In this document: positions 1 through 8,946 of the stretch, piece after piece
Numbering within the stretch: the first letter of the stretch is position 1
How the letters are laid out: each line of letters begins with the position of its first letter
From: an uncultured Sphingomonadaceae bacterium
GTDB lineage: Bacteria > Pseudomonadota > Alphaproteobacteria > Sphingomonadales > Sphingomonadaceae
Direction: 5' to 3'
DNA length: 64,000 bases
Assembly: GCA_903871605.1 (NCBI GenBank)
Contig: CAIQHF010000024.1
Coordinates: 124,001 to 188,000 of the forward strand
The notes under the pieces: generated by a model
Seen by the model: the letters and a program-made list of their open reading frames with translations, nothing else
What the model was told of the DNA's origin: nothing
The model's database searches: none
Made by a program: the position numbers and the translations under genes

Positions 1-585
1 CGCCTGGCGGCCGGCGAACGGCACGTGCGGATCCTGGCGGCCGAAGACGAACAGCGTCTCCGCCTTGAGCTCGGCCATGCGCGAAAGGCTGTCGTCCTGC
101 TGACCGGCGCCGAGCGTCGCCGAATGGATGTCGGTCGGATAGAAGCAGGCGGCGGCGGACACCGAGGGATCAAGCGCGGCGCGATAGGCGAGGTGGCCGC
201 CCAGGCAGACGCCGAGCGTCGCCAGCCTGCCGGTGCAGGCGGCATGCGCCTTCAGGAATGACAGGCCGGCGCGCGCATCGGCGTCGAATGCGGCGAGCGG
301 CTTGGCGATCTTGAGCGCATTTCCGCGATCGGTGCCCGCCGTGTCGTAACGCAGCACGGTGCCGGCGGGCTCGAAGTCGTGATAGACCTCGGGCACCGCG
401 ACGACGAAGCCCTGGCCCGCGACCATCGTCGCCAGCCGGCGGATCGGATCGGTTACCTGATAGATTTCGGAGAAGAGCAACACGCCGGGAAATCGCCCCG
501 GCACGGCGGGTCGGACGATGTGCATCCGCATCATCCCTCCGCCCGCGACGGGGATGTCCTCGAATTCGTCGCTGCGTATGATCAT
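1..585 (-). CDS. Dienelactone hydrolase family protein (C-terminus cut by window edge)
   Basis: This is an alpha/beta-hydrolase of the dienelactone hydrolase family, probably a cytoplasmic esterase or lactonase of unknown substrate. 195 residues are visible from the ATG at 585; the reading frame is open to base 1, so the C-terminus lies outside. The nucleophile elbow G-V-C-L-G-G gives Cys127. Asp185 in FGRQD fits the acid of the triad; the catalytic His would lie beyond the window. Glu40 sits in the family's N-terminal FSE motif. It is divergent from the sugar operon that starts near 753 and may share its promoter region, so a link to sugar-lactone turnover is possible but only inferred. Confidence 0.88.
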   Translation of the reverse strand, partial: MIIRSDEFEDIPVAGGGMMRMHIVRPAVPGRFPGVLLFSEIYQVTDPIRRLATMVAGQGFVVAVPEVYHDFEPAGTVLRYDTAGTDRGNALKIAKPLAAFDADARAGLSFLKAHAACTGRLATLGVCLGGHLAYRAALDPSVSAAACFYPTDIHSATLGAGQQDDSLSRMAELKAETLFVFGRQDPHVPFAGRQA

Positions 586-713
586 GCGCCGATTGTGCCG
601 CGATCCGCAGCGGCTGGCCAGCGCCGAGATGGCGTCGCCGCGCCTCGAGAATCGCCCGGCCCTCGAAGTCAGTGTCCGGCGTGGGCGTTGCCGCGCTATT
701 TATATGATCTATA

Positions 714-725
714 AGACGTACGACT
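714..725. promoter_or_regulatory. Candidate FadR/GntR-type operator in the divergent promoter region
   Basis: AGACGTACGACT is a 10-of-12 palindrome around CGTACG. It contains GT-N3-AC, the core expected for FadR-subfamily GntR operators. It lies between the divergent dienelactone hydrolase gene and the sugar operon, just after an AT-rich stretch (698-713) that could hold promoter -10 elements. The GntR gene at 3202 is the obvious candidate binder. This is a motif match only. Confidence 0.35.
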
Positions 726-764
726 GACACTATCTGCTGCGGGGAGGTTGATCTGGAGAGCCGT

Positions 765-1616
765 TTGGTCTGGCCGGTTGCGGCACAATTGGGCGAGGGG
801 CCGATCTGGATCGGCGACGAGGCGGCGCTCTGGTTCGTCGACATCAAGTCGGGCAATCTCCACCGGTTCGATCCGGCGACCGGCGATCGGCGCAGCTATG
901 CGATCGGTGGCCAGCCCAGCTTCATCGTGCGACGCGCGGCGGGCGGCTTGCTGATCGGCCGCGGGAACGCGCTGCATCGCTTCGAGGCCGAGCAATTGGG
1001 GCCGGCCGTCGCCACGATCGACATGCCCGCGCACAACCGGACCAACGACGCCACCGTCGATGACTCCGGCCGGCTCTGGTTCGGCACGATGGACGACGAG
1101 GAGACGCGCGCGAGCGGCGCGGTCCACGTCGTCGACGAAGCCGGGCTGCGCGTCGTCGGCGGCGTCTGCACGATCACCAACGGGCCGGCGATCAGCCCCG
1201 ACGGGCAGTATCTCTACCATGTCGACACGCTGGACGGCACGGTGTGGCGTTTCGACATTCGCGACGACACGACGCTCGGCGATGGCAAGCTCTTCGTCAC
1301 CATCGCCAAGCAGGACGGATCGCCCGACGGCGTGACGATCGACTCCGAAGGCTGCCTGTGGGTGGCGCTGTGGGGGGGCTGGGGCGTGCGGCGCTATGCG
1401 CCCGACGGCGCGCTGCTCGCGACCGTCAGCCTGCCCTGCGCCAACGTCACCAAGATCGCGTTCGGCGGACCCGATCTGCGCACCGCCTATGCCACGACCG
1501 CCCGCGCCGGGCTATCGCCCGCCGATCTCGAGGCGCAGCCGCTCGCCGGCGGGCTGTTCGCCTTCGACGCACCGGCGCCCGGCCTGCCGGCGTCCGCCGT
1601 GCGCTTCGGCGGATGA
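765..1616 (+). CDS. SMP-30/gluconolactonase/LRE family protein (sugar lactonase)
   Basis: A six-bladed beta-propeller sugar lactonase of the SMP-30 family, which hydrolyses an aldonolactone to the aldonate in a metal-dependent way. The expected ligands are present: Glu11 in GEGPIW, Asn139 in the TNGPA motif and Asp188 in SPDGV (numbered from TTG 765). The start is uncertain. A strong GGGGAGG ribosome site at 741-747 sits 5 nt before an in-frame CTG at 753, whereas TTG 765 is 17 nt away, so the protein may begin four codons earlier at CTG. The stop overlaps the next start (ATGA, 1613-1616). With the following kinase and aldolase it fits galactonolactone hydrolysis in the De Ley-Doudoroff pathway. 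Confidence 0.9.
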   Translation: MVWPVAAQLGEGPIWIGDEAALWFVDIKSGNLHRFDPATGDRRSYAIGGQPSFIVRRAAGGLLIGRGNALHRFEAEQLGPAVATIDMPAHNRTNDATVDDSGRLWFGTMDDEETRASGAVHVVDEAGLRVVGGVCTITNGPAISPDGQYLYHVDTLDGTVWRFDIRDDTTLGDGKLFVTIAKQDGSPDGVTIDSEGCLWVALWGGWGVRRYAPDGALLATVSLPCANVTKIAFGGPDLRTAYATTARAGLSPADLEAQPLAGGLFAFDAPAPGLPASAVRFGG

Positions 1617-2515
1617 GCGGGTATCGCGTCGTCGGTGACTGGGGAACCAGCCGGCTACGCCTGTTCCGCATCGTGGACGGTGCCGCGGTCGAACGCGTCG
1701 TCGGGCCCGGCATCGCCGGTCTCGCGACGACCCCCGCCGACGCGCTGCGGGCGGGGCTCGCCGACTGGCGGCGCGAGGGCGAGCCCGATATGATCCGGCT
1801 GTGCGGCATGGTCGGCTCGCGCAACGGCTGGCTCGAAACGCCCTATGTCGAGTGTCCCGCCACCGCATCCGCCTGGCGCGCGGGTGCCGCCGCTATCGAT
1901 CTCGACGGCATCCCGGTGACGATCATGCCGGGGCTCGCCGGCACCACGCCACGCAACGCGCCCGATGTGATGCGCGGCGAGGAGACGCAGATATTCGGTG
2001 CGATCGCGATCGATCCCGCGCTTCGCCGCGGGCGCCATCTGCTCGCATTGCCCGGCACGCACGGCAAATGGGTGCTGGTCGACGAGGGATGCGTCATGGG
2101 TTTCCAGACCTTCCTCACCGGCGAGCTGTTCGCGCTGCTGCGCGATCACTCGATGCTGACGCGCGCCGCATCCGCCGGGGAGGCGAACGCCGATGAGGGC
2201 GAGGGCTTCGCGGCGGGGCTGGCGCGATCGCTGGACGGCGATCTGCTCGGGTCGCTGTTCGAGACGCGCGCCGCGCAGCTCCGCGCCGGGCGGTCCGCCG
2301 CCTGGGCGCTGGAGTTCCTGTCGGGGCTGATCATCGGCAGCGAGATCGCCGGCGCGCTTGCCGCCTTCGCGGCGGATCGTGTCGGGCTGATCGGCGATCC
2401 CGCACTGACCGCGCGCTACGCACAGGCGCTCGCCGCCCACGGGCACGCGACCACCGCCTATGACGGCGACGCCTGCGCCCTGGCCGGGCTCACGCTTTTG
2501 GAGACCATCGCATGA
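1613..2515 (+). CDS. dgoK: 2-dehydro-3-deoxygalactonokinase
   Basis: Phosphorylates 2-keto-3-deoxy-D-galactonate with ATP to KDPGal in the cytoplasm. The 300 residues agree with the DgoK family (about 290). The N-terminal GDWGTSRLR at residues 8-16 is the phosphate-binding loop of this sugar-kinase family. A central LPGTHGKWV and the TFLTGELFALL stretch are also typical. The start is the ATG of an ATGA overlap with the lactonase gene; the stop in turn overlaps the aldolase start (2512-2515), so the three genes should be translationally coupled. Confidence 0.93.
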   Translation: MSGYRVVGDWGTSRLRLFRIVDGAAVERVVGPGIAGLATTPADALRAGLADWRREGEPDMIRLCGMVGSRNGWLETPYVECPATASAWRAGAAAIDLDGIPVTIMPGLAGTTPRNAPDVMRGEETQIFGAIAIDPALRRGRHLLALPGTHGKWVLVDEGCVMGFQTFLTGELFALLRDHSMLTRAASAGEANADEGEGFAAGLARSLDGDLLGSLFETRAAQLRAGRSAAWALEFLSGLIIGSEIAGALAAFAADRVGLIGDPALTARYAQALAAHGHATTAYDGDACALAGLTLLETIA

Positions 2516-3147
2516 CGATCGACGATCTGCTCGCTGACGGCGCCCCGCCGGTCGTGGCGATCCTGCGGGGAATCCGGCGAGAGGAAGCGCTGCCGGTCGC
2601 CGCCGCGCTCGTCGATGCCGGTATCCGGCTGATCGAGGTGCCGCTCAACTCGCCCGATCCGTTCGACAGCATCCGTGCGATCCAGGACAGGTTCGGCGAT
2701 CGTGCCGCGATCGGCGCGGGCACGGTGCTCGATCCGGCGTCGGTCGATACGCTGGCGGCGACGGGCAGCCGGATCATGGTGACGCCCAACACCGACGCGA
2801 CGATCATCGCCCGCGCGGTCGCGCTCGGGCTCGAGCCGATGCCCGGCTTCGTCACGCCGAGCGAGGCCTTCGCCGCGATCGGCGCGGGGGCGAGGCGGAT
2901 CAAGCTGTTCCCCGCAGTGGCGCTCGGGCCATCCTATCTCAAGGCGATCCGCGAGGTGTTGCCCAAGCATGTCCGCGTCTGGGCGGTCGGCGGCACGGGT
3001 GCTGCGAATATCGGCGAATGGCTGGGCGCGGGCGCCGAGGGGATCGGCGTCGGCGGCGCGCTGTACCGGCCGGGCGACGATGCCGCGACCGTATCGGGCA
3101 AGGCCACCGCGCTCGTCGCGGCATGGCGGGATGCGCGCCTGGCATGA
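2512..3147 (+). CDS. dgoA: 2-dehydro-3-deoxy-6-phosphogalactonate aldolase
   Basis: Class I aldolase that splits KDPGal into pyruvate and glyceraldehyde 3-phosphate. It is 211 residues long, as usual for the KDPG/KDPGal aldolase family. The Schiff-base lysine is Lys131 in RIKLFPA; Glu42 in IEVPLNSP fits the catalytic acid; IGAGTVLD and VTPNTD are family motifs. KDPGal rather than KDPG specificity is inferred from the adjacent dgoK. Galactose dehydrogenase and galactonate dehydratase, needed to complete the route, are not in the window. Confidence 0.92.
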   Translation: MTIDDLLADGAPPVVAILRGIRREEALPVAAALVDAGIRLIEVPLNSPDPFDSIRAIQDRFGDRAAIGAGTVLDPASVDTLAATGSRIMVTPNTDATIIARAVALGLEPMPGFVTPSEAFAAIGAGARRIKLFPAVALGPSYLKAIREVLPKHVRVWAVGGTGAANIGEWLGAGAEGIGVGGALYRPGDDAATVSGKATALVAAWRDARLA

Positions 3148-3201
3148 TATCACGCGGCGCCGGGGCTTCGGTGCCGCACGGGAAGGGGGCAGGCGACAGG
3201 C

Positions 3202-3927
3202 ATGACCGGACCGATGCCATCGGACGTCAGGACCTCGCTCGGTCGCAACCTCACCTATGGCATGCTGGATGCCCTGGGTCGGGCGATCGTGACGGGCGCG
3301 TATGACGGCCAGCGCTTCCCGACCGAGGCCGAACTGACCGTCCAGCACGGCGTGAGCCGTTCGGTGACGCGCGAGGCGGTCAAGATGCTGACCGCGAAGG
3401 GGTTGCTTTCGGCGCGGCCCAAACAAGGCACGATCGTCCAGCCGGCGGCCGCGTGGAACCTGTTCGATCCCGATGTGCTGCACTGGCTGCTCGAGCGCAA
3501 ATTCTCGGTCGCGCTGTTGCGCCATTTCACCGAGCTCCGTCTCGCGATTGAGCCGGCGGCGGCGGCGCTGGTCGCGGCCGACGCGGATCCCGTCGCGACG
3601 GCGCCGATCCGGGCGGGCTATGAGCGCATGGCGGCCGCCGAGGCCGGCGACGACGATCCGCTCGATTCGGATATCGCCTTTCACCTCGCGATCCTGCGCG
3701 GATCGCGCAATCCGTTCTTCGTCCAGTTCCAGCAGGTGGTGGCGACCGCGCTGCGCACCTCGATCCGCTTCACCAATCGCTTCCACGGCCGCAGCGCGAG
3801 CCTGCCTGCGCACCGCGCGGTGCTCGATGCGATCGAGGCCGGCGACGCGGCCGCGTCGCGATCGGCGATGCAGGCGATCATCGCGGATGTCCTGGCACTG
3901 GTCACCGCGGCCGATGCGGCCGGCTGA
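3202..3927 (+). CDS. FadR-subfamily GntR transcriptional regulator (DgoR-like)
   Basis: A 241-residue regulator. An N-terminal winged helix-turn-helix occupies roughly residues 15-80, with FPTEAELTVQHGVSRSVTREA and KGLLSARPKQGTIV typical of the GntR family. An FCD-type all-helical effector domain follows (about 100-235), with ELRLAIEP and DIAFHLAI placing its metal/effector-binding His. Located 54 bp after dgoA, same strand, it probably represses the sugar operon and responds to a galactonate-type acid, as DgoR does in enterobacteria. The effector is inferred. It ends 3 bp before the convergent glgA stop. Confidence 0.88.
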   Translation: MTGPMPSDVRTSLGRNLTYGMLDALGRAIVTGAYDGQRFPTEAELTVQHGVSRSVTREAVKMLTAKGLLSARPKQGTIVQPAAAWNLFDPDVLHWLLERKFSVALLRHFTELRLAIEPAAAALVAADADPVATAPIRAGYERMAAAEAGDDDPLDSDIAFHLAILRGSRNPFFVQFQQVVATALRTSIRFTNRFHGRSASLPAHRAVLDAIEAGDAAASRSAMQAIIADVLALVTAADAAG

Positions 3928-3930
3928 CCG

Positions 3931-5379
3931 CTAGCGCTCGATCAGAAGCCTATAGAGATCGGCATAACGCTGCGCCGACCGCGCCCAGGAGACGTCCGCC
4001 GCCATGCCGTTATGCTGCATCGCGCGCCACGCGGGTGCGTCGCGGTAGGCGGCGATCGTGCGCCGCAGCGCCGAGGCGAGGCCGGCCCGATCGATCGGCG
4101 AAAAGACGATTCCCGTCGCGACGCCCGCACGCAGCGCCGCCTCATTGGCATCGATGACGCTGTCGGCGAGCCCGCCGGTGCGCGCGACGACGGGGATTGC
4201 GCCATAGCGCAGCGCGCAGAGCTGGGTGAGCCCGCACGGCTCGAACCGGGACGGCACGAGCAGCGCGTCGCTGCCCGCCTGGATCAGATGCGCGGTTGGC
4301 TCGTCATAGGCGAAGATGCAGCCGACCTGGCCCGGATAGCGATCGGCGGCGGCGGCGAAGCCCTGTTGCAGCCATGGATCGCCGGTGCCGAGCAGAACCA
4401 GCTGCGCGCCCTCCGCACATAATCCGGGCAGCGCGTCCAGCAGCAGATCGAGCCCCTTCTGCTCGCTCAGCCGACTGACGACACCGAATAGCGGCGCGTC
4501 GGGGACGACATCGAGCGCGAAGGCGCTCTGCAAGGCGGCCTTGTCGCGCGTGCGGTCGTCCGGATGCTCGGCCGAGAAGCGGTGCGGCAGCAGCCTGTCC
4601 TGCGCTGGGTCCCAGACCTGCGTGTCGATGCCGTTGAGGATGCCGACGAGGTCGGCCGCGCGGCCCGCGAGCAATCCGCCCAGCCCCATGCCGCCGGCTG
4701 GCGTCGCGATCTCGGCGGCGTAGCTCGGCGAGACGGTGGTGATCGCGTCGGCGAACAGGATGCCGGCCTTGAGGAAGCCGATCTCGCCGTAATATTCGAC
4801 GCCGTCGAGCGTGAAGGACTCGTCGGGCAACCCGATCGGGCCGAGCAGCGATCGCGGGAAGCGGCCCTGGAAGGCGAGATTATGGATCGTCAGCACGACC
4901 GGCGGCGTCGCGCCACCGGCATAGCGAAGATAGGCGGGCGTCAGCGCCGCCTGCCAGTCGTGCGCGTGGATCAGCGCCGGGTGGTATTTGGCGACGAGGC
5001 CGCCGCCGATCAGCGCCGCGACCTGCGCCAGCGCCGCGAAGCGTTCGCCATTGTCGGGCCAGTCGCGGCCATCGGCGTCGAGATAGGGGTTGCCGGGGCG
5101 ATCGAAGAGATGCGGCGCATCGATCACGAGCAGGTCGAGCCCCGCGGCGCGGCCGCCGAGCAGCGATGCCGGCGCGCCCATCAGCATGTCGATCGCGGCG
5201 ATGCGTCTGGCGGTCTCGAGCGCGGCGATCACCGCGGGATAGCCCGGCACCAGCGTCACCACGCGCACCCCCAGCGGGGCCAGCGCCGCGGGCAGCGCGC
5301 CGGCGACATCGGCAAGGCCGCCGGTCTTGATCAGGGGGAAGATTTCGGAGGCGACCGAAAGGATATGCAGCGGCTTCAT
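3931..5379 (-). CDS. glgA: Glycogen synthase (ADP-glucose type)
   Basis: GT5 glycosyltransferase that adds glucose from ADP-glucose to alpha-1,4-glucan. 482 residues, close to the E. coli enzyme (477). Lys18 in the N-terminal KTGGLADV motif is the ADP-glucose-binding signature; the C-terminal [10 protein letters not shown] carries the conserved nucleotide-sugar site. I chose ATG 5379 because it starts [12 protein letters not shown] at the family's normal N-terminus and forms an ATGA overlap with the stop of glgC; an upstream ATG at 5418 would add 13 unrelated residues. It is the second gene of a glgC-glgA operon. Confidence 0.96.
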   Translation of the reverse strand: MKPLHILSVASEIFPLIKTGGLADVAGALPAALAPLGVRVVTLVPGYPAVIAALETARRIAAIDMLMGAPASLLGGRAAGLDLLVIDAPHLFDRPGNPYLDADGRDWPDNGERFAALAQVAALIGGGLVAKYHPALIHAHDWQAALTPAYLRYAGGATPPVVLTIHNLAFQGRFPRSLLGPIGLPDESFTLDGVEYYGEIGFLKAGILFADAITTVSPSYAAEIATPAGGMGLGGLLAGRAADLVGILNGIDTQVWDPAQDRLLPHRFSAEHPDDRTRDKAALQSAFALDVVPDAPLFGVVSRLSEQKGLDLLLDALPGLCAEGAQLVLLGTGDPWLQQGFAAAADRYPGQVGCIFAYDEPTAHLIQAGSDALLVPSRFEPCGLTQLCALRYGAIPVVARTGGLADSVIDANEAALRAGVATGIVFSPIDRAGLASALRRTIAAYRDAPAWRAMQHNGMAADVSWARSAQRYADLYRLLIER

Positions 5380-6644
5380 CCGGCGAGCAGGTCGATCATG
5401 TCCTGGGTGATCAGGCACACGCCGTTCTCGGTCCGGCGGAAGCGCCTGGCGTCGAGCTCGGGATCCTCGCCGACGACCAGCCCGCCCGGGATCTTCACCC
5501 CGCGATCGACGATGACGTTGGTCAGCCGCGACGAGCGGCCGATCTCGACGCGCGGCATCAGCACGGCGTTCTCGATCTCCGAATAGCTGTTGACGCGCAC
5601 CCCGGTGAACAGCAGCGCGCGGCGCAGCTTGGAGCCCGAGACGATGCAGTCCCCCGAGACCAGCGACGAGATCGCCTCGCCGCGGCGGCCTTCCTCGTCG
5701 TGGACGAATTTGGCGGGCGCGGTCATTTCGCTATAGGTCCAGATCGGCCAGTCGCGATCGTAGAGATCGAGATCGGGGACGACGTTGGTCAGATCGATAT
5801 TGGCGTCGAAATAGGCGTCGAGCGTGCCGACGTCGCGCCAATAGGGCTCGGCGTCGGGGCCCGATCGCAGCCCCGAACGACCGAGATGGTGCGCCATCGC
5901 CTTGCCGCCCTTGACCAGCAGCGGGATGATGTCGCGGCCGAAATCGTGCGAGCTGTTGGGATCTTCGGCATCCTCGCGCAGCCGCGCGAAGAGGAATTCG
6001 GTGTTGAACACATAGATGCCCATGCTCGCCAGCGCATGATCGGGCTTGCCGGGTATCGCGGGCGGATCGGCGGGCTTCTCGAGAAAGTCGACGATGCGGT
6101 CCTGCTCGTCGACATGCATCACGCCGAATGCCGAGGCGTCCGTGCGCCGGACCTCGACGCAGCCGACCGTCACGTCGGCGCCGCTGTGGACATGCTCGTC
6201 GAGCATGACGCCATAATCCTGCTTGTAGACATGGTCGCCCGCCAGAATGACGATGTAGCGCGGCGCGTAGCTCGCGATGATGTCGATATTCTGGTACACC
6301 GCGTCCGCGGTTCCCTGATACCATTGCACCTCGTCGATCCGCTGGCTGGCGGGCAGGATATCGAAGCTTTCGTTGCGTTCGGGGCGGAAGAAATTCCAGC
6401 CGTGCTGGAGATGCTTGATCAGGCTGTGCGCCTTATATTGCGTGGCGACGCCGATCCGGGGGATTCCCGAATTGAGCGCGTTGGACAGCGCGAAATCGAT
6501 GATTCGCGTCTTGCCGCCGAAGAACACGCCCGGCTTGGCGCGGCGATCGGTCAATTCCATCAATCGGCTGCCACGCCCGCCGGCAAGGACGAACGCCATC
6601 GCCTGTCGGCTGACCAGGCCACTAAGTGTCGCGCTCGGCGCCAT
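5376..6644 (-). CDS. glgC: Glucose-1-phosphate adenylyltransferase
   Basis: Makes ADP-glucose from glucose 1-phosphate and ATP, the committed and normally allosteric step of bacterial glycogen synthesis. 422 residues, with the nucleotidyltransferase signature [19 protein letters not shown] at about residues 20-38, the substrate-binding FLEKP, and a C-terminal left-handed beta-helix region with [17 protein letters not shown]. It is divergently transcribed from glgX across 199 bp, so storage and debranching genes may share control. Confidence 0.96.
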   Translation of the reverse strand: MAPSATLSGLVSRQAMAFVLAGGRGSRLMELTDRRAKPGVFFGGKTRIIDFALSNALNSGIPRIGVATQYKAHSLIKHLQHGWNFFRPERNESFDILPASQRIDEVQWYQGTADAVYQNIDIIASYAPRYIVILAGDHVYKQDYGVMLDEHVHSGADVTVGCVEVRRTDASAFGVMHVDEQDRIVDFLEKPADPPAIPGKPDHALASMGIYVFNTEFLFARLREDAEDPNSSHDFGRDIIPLLVKGGKAMAHHLGRSGLRSGPDAEPYWRDVGTLDAYFDANIDLTNVVPDLDLYDRDWPIWTYSEMTAPAKFVHDEEGRRGEAISSLVSGDCIVSGSKLRRALLFTGVRVNSYSEIENAVLMPRVEIGRSSRLTNVIVDRGVKIPGGLVVGEDPELDARRFRRTENGVCLITQDMIDLLAG

Positions 6645-6843
6645 ATGATCGTCTTACCCCCCCGCGTGATCGGATAAGCCACCGATCCGCAATTCGTTCC
6701 GCTCCACCAAAAAGATTCAGTCGGCACAGAATCGCGCTACCATCGTTGGCAGGGCATTGGCGCATCGGGGGCATATTGTGCGGGGGTTGATTTTGCAGAA
6801 CGGACCGTCCGGCCATGCCCGCCAGATAGCGGAGCGCTGACCG
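6645..6843. promoter_or_regulatory. Divergent promoter region between glgC and glgX
   Basis: A 199-bp non-coding stretch that must hold the promoters of the leftward glgCA and rightward glgX-treZ-malQ-treY operons. It has locally more A+T (about 6695-6730 and 6770-6800) than the flanking genes. A small palindrome CGGAC-C-GTCCG lies at 6801-6811. I see no convincing sigma-70 pair or known regulator site. Confidence 0.5.
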
Positions 6844-8946
6844 ATGCATCCGCTTCCGCCGCGGCTCGATGCCGGCTCGCCCTATCCGCTGGGCTCGAGC
6901 TTCACCGGATTGGGGGTCAACTTCGCGATCTTTTCGGCGCATGCCGAGCGGATCGAGCTGTGCCTCTATGATCCGGGCGGCAAGCGCGAGATCGCGCGTT
7001 TCGATCTTCCCGAATGCACCGACGAGGTGTGGCACGGCTTCCTGCCCGATGCGCGCCCCGGGCTGCTCTACGGCTATCGCGCGCATGGCCGCTATGCCCC
7101 CGACGAGGGACATCGCTTCAACCGTCACAAGCTTTTGCTCGATCCTTATGCGCGCCGGCTGTTCGGCGCGGTCCGATGGACCGACGCGCTCTATGGCTAT
7201 CGCGTCGGCTCCTCGCGCGACGACCTGAGCTTCGATCGGCGCGACAGCGCGGCGGCGATGCCCAAGGCGGTGGTGACTGCCGACGCCTTCGACTGGTCGG
7301 GCGACGTGCGGCCGCGGACCCCATGGTCGGAGACGATCATCTACGAGGCGCACGCCAAGGGCCTGACCAAGCTGCTCGCCGATGCGACGCCCAACGAGCG
7401 CGGCACCTTCGCGGCGCTGTCGCATCCCAAGGTGATCGCGCATCTCCAGCGTATCGGCGTCACCGCGCTCGAGTTGCTGCCGGTCCATGCCTTCGTTCAG
7501 GATCGCCGGCTGCAAGCCCAGGGGCTGACCAATTATTGGGGCTACAACACGCTCGCCTTCTTCGCGCCCGAGGCGCGCTACATGGCGACGGGGACCGCCG
7601 ACGAGCTGCGCATGGCGATCCGCCGGCTCCACGCCGCCGGCATCGAGGTGATCCTCGACGTCGTCTACAACCACACGGCGGAGGGCTCGGAGATGGGCCC
7701 GACGCTGTCCTTCCGCGGGCTCGACAACGCGATCTACTATCGCGCGGTCGAGGGCGATCCGCGTCGCTGCGTCAACGACACCGGCACCGGCAACACGGTC
7801 GATCTGAGCCATCCGCGCGTGCTCCAGCTCGTCGCCGACTCGCTGCGCTACTGGGCGGAGAGCTTCCGCGTCGACGGGTTCCGCTTCGATCTCGGCGTGA
7901 CGCTGGGCCGCGCGGGCAATCACGGCTTCGATCCGCGAAGCGGCTTTTTCGACGTGCTGCGCCAGGATCCGGTGCTCAATCAGCTCAAGCTGATCTCGGA
8001 GCCGTGGGACATCGGGCCGGGCGGCTACCAGCTGGGCAACCACCCGCCGGGCTTTGCCGAATGGAACGACAAATATCGCGACAGCGCGCGCCGCTTCTGG
8101 CGCGGTGACGACGGTCTGCGCCCCGAATTCGCCAAGCGCATCTCGGGCTCGGCCGATCTGTTCGACAGGCGCGCGCGCCGGCCTTGGGCGAGCATCAACT
8201 TCGTCACCGCGCACGACGGTTTCCCGCTCGCCGACACGGTCAGCTACGGCGCCAAGCATAATGAGGCGAACGGCGAGGATAATCGCGACGGCTCGGACGA
8301 CAATAATAGCTGCAACTGGGGGATCGAGGGGCCGACCGACGACGCCGGGATCCAGGATATTCGCGACCGTGTGACACGATCGATGCTGACCACGCTGCTG
8401 GCGTCGCTGGGCACCCCGATGCTGCTCGGCGGCGACGAATTCGGGCGCACGCAGCGGGGCAACAACAACGCCTATTGCCAGGACGGCCCGCTCAGCTGGT
8501 TCGACTGGAAGGCGCTCGAAAGCGACCGCGGCCACGCCTTGAGCGACTTCGTGCGCCGGCTGACCGCGATCCGCCGCTATTATCCGCTCGTCCGCGCGGG
8601 CCACTTCCTTCACGGCGAGGTCGAGGTCGCGCCGGGCATCCTCGACATCGACTGGTTCGACGAGCGCGGCGACCATCTGAGCGGCGACGATTGGCAGAAT
8701 GCGCAGGGCAAGGCGCTGGTGATGCGACGCGTTCGGCGCCGCGAGGACGGCATGCTGGAGACGGTGACGATGTTGATGAACGGCTCCCCGGTGATGTTGC
8801 CCTTCCACCTGCCGGCGCCGACCCATGCGCGTACGCTGGTGATCGACAGCGCCGACCCGCGCGCGCCCGAGCGCGAGGTCGGCGACGTCGTCGAGGTGCT
8901 CGCCCGCGCCGCGATGCTGATCGTCGGGACGCACGAGCGGCTATGA
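6844..8946 (+). CDS. glgX: Glycogen debranching enzyme GlgX
   Basis: GH13 isoamylase-type enzyme that hydrolyses alpha-1,6 branches of glycogen or limit dextrins. 700 residues: an N-terminal CBM48 domain (about 10-110, with FTGLGVNFAIFSAHAERI) then the catalytic barrel. The triad is visible: Asp349 in RVDGFRFDL (nucleophile), Glu386 in LISEPWD (acid/base) and Asp458 in TAHDGF. DVVYNHTAEG is the first GH13 conserved region. It heads a four-gene operon with ATGA overlaps and supplies linear glucans for MalQ and TreY. Confidence 0.95.
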   Translation: MHPLPPRLDAGSPYPLGSSFTGLGVNFAIFSAHAERIELCLYDPGGKREIARFDLPECTDEVWHGFLPDARPGLLYGYRAHGRYAPDEGHRFNRHKLLLDPYARRLFGAVRWTDALYGYRVGSSRDDLSFDRRDSAAAMPKAVVTADAFDWSGDVRPRTPWSETIIYEAHAKGLTKLLADATPNERGTFAALSHPKVIAHLQRIGVTALELLPVHAFVQDRRLQAQGLTNYWGYNTLAFFAPEARYMATGTADELRMAIRRLHAAGIEVILDVVYNHTAEGSEMGPTLSFRGLDNAIYYRAVEGDPRRCVNDTGTGNTVDLSHPRVLQLVADSLRYWAESFRVDGFRFDLGVTLGRAGNHGFDPRSGFFDVLRQDPVLNQLKLISEPWDIGPGGYQLGNHPPGFAEWNDKYRDSARRFWRGDDGLRPEFAKRISGSADLFDRRARRPWASINFVTAHDGFPLADTVSYGAKHNEANGEDNRDGSDDNNSCNWGIEGPTDDAGIQDIRDRVTRSMLTTLLASLGTPMLLGGDEFGRTQRGNNNAYCQDGPLSWFDWKALESDRGHALSDFVRRLTAIRRYYPLVRAGHFLHGEVEVAPGILDIDWFDERGDHLSGDDWQNAQGKALVMRRVRRREDGMLETVTMLMNGSPVMLPFHLPAPTHARTLVIDSADPRAPEREVGDVVEVLARAAMLIVGTHERL

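Noticed and set aside
6622-8934. 770-codon open frame antisense to glgX
   Set aside because: It is a shadow of glgX produced by high third-position GC; its protein is Arg/Ala-rich and matches no family. The same holds for the long antisense frames at 12103-14205, 21632-23230, 24396-25772 and 27462-29684.
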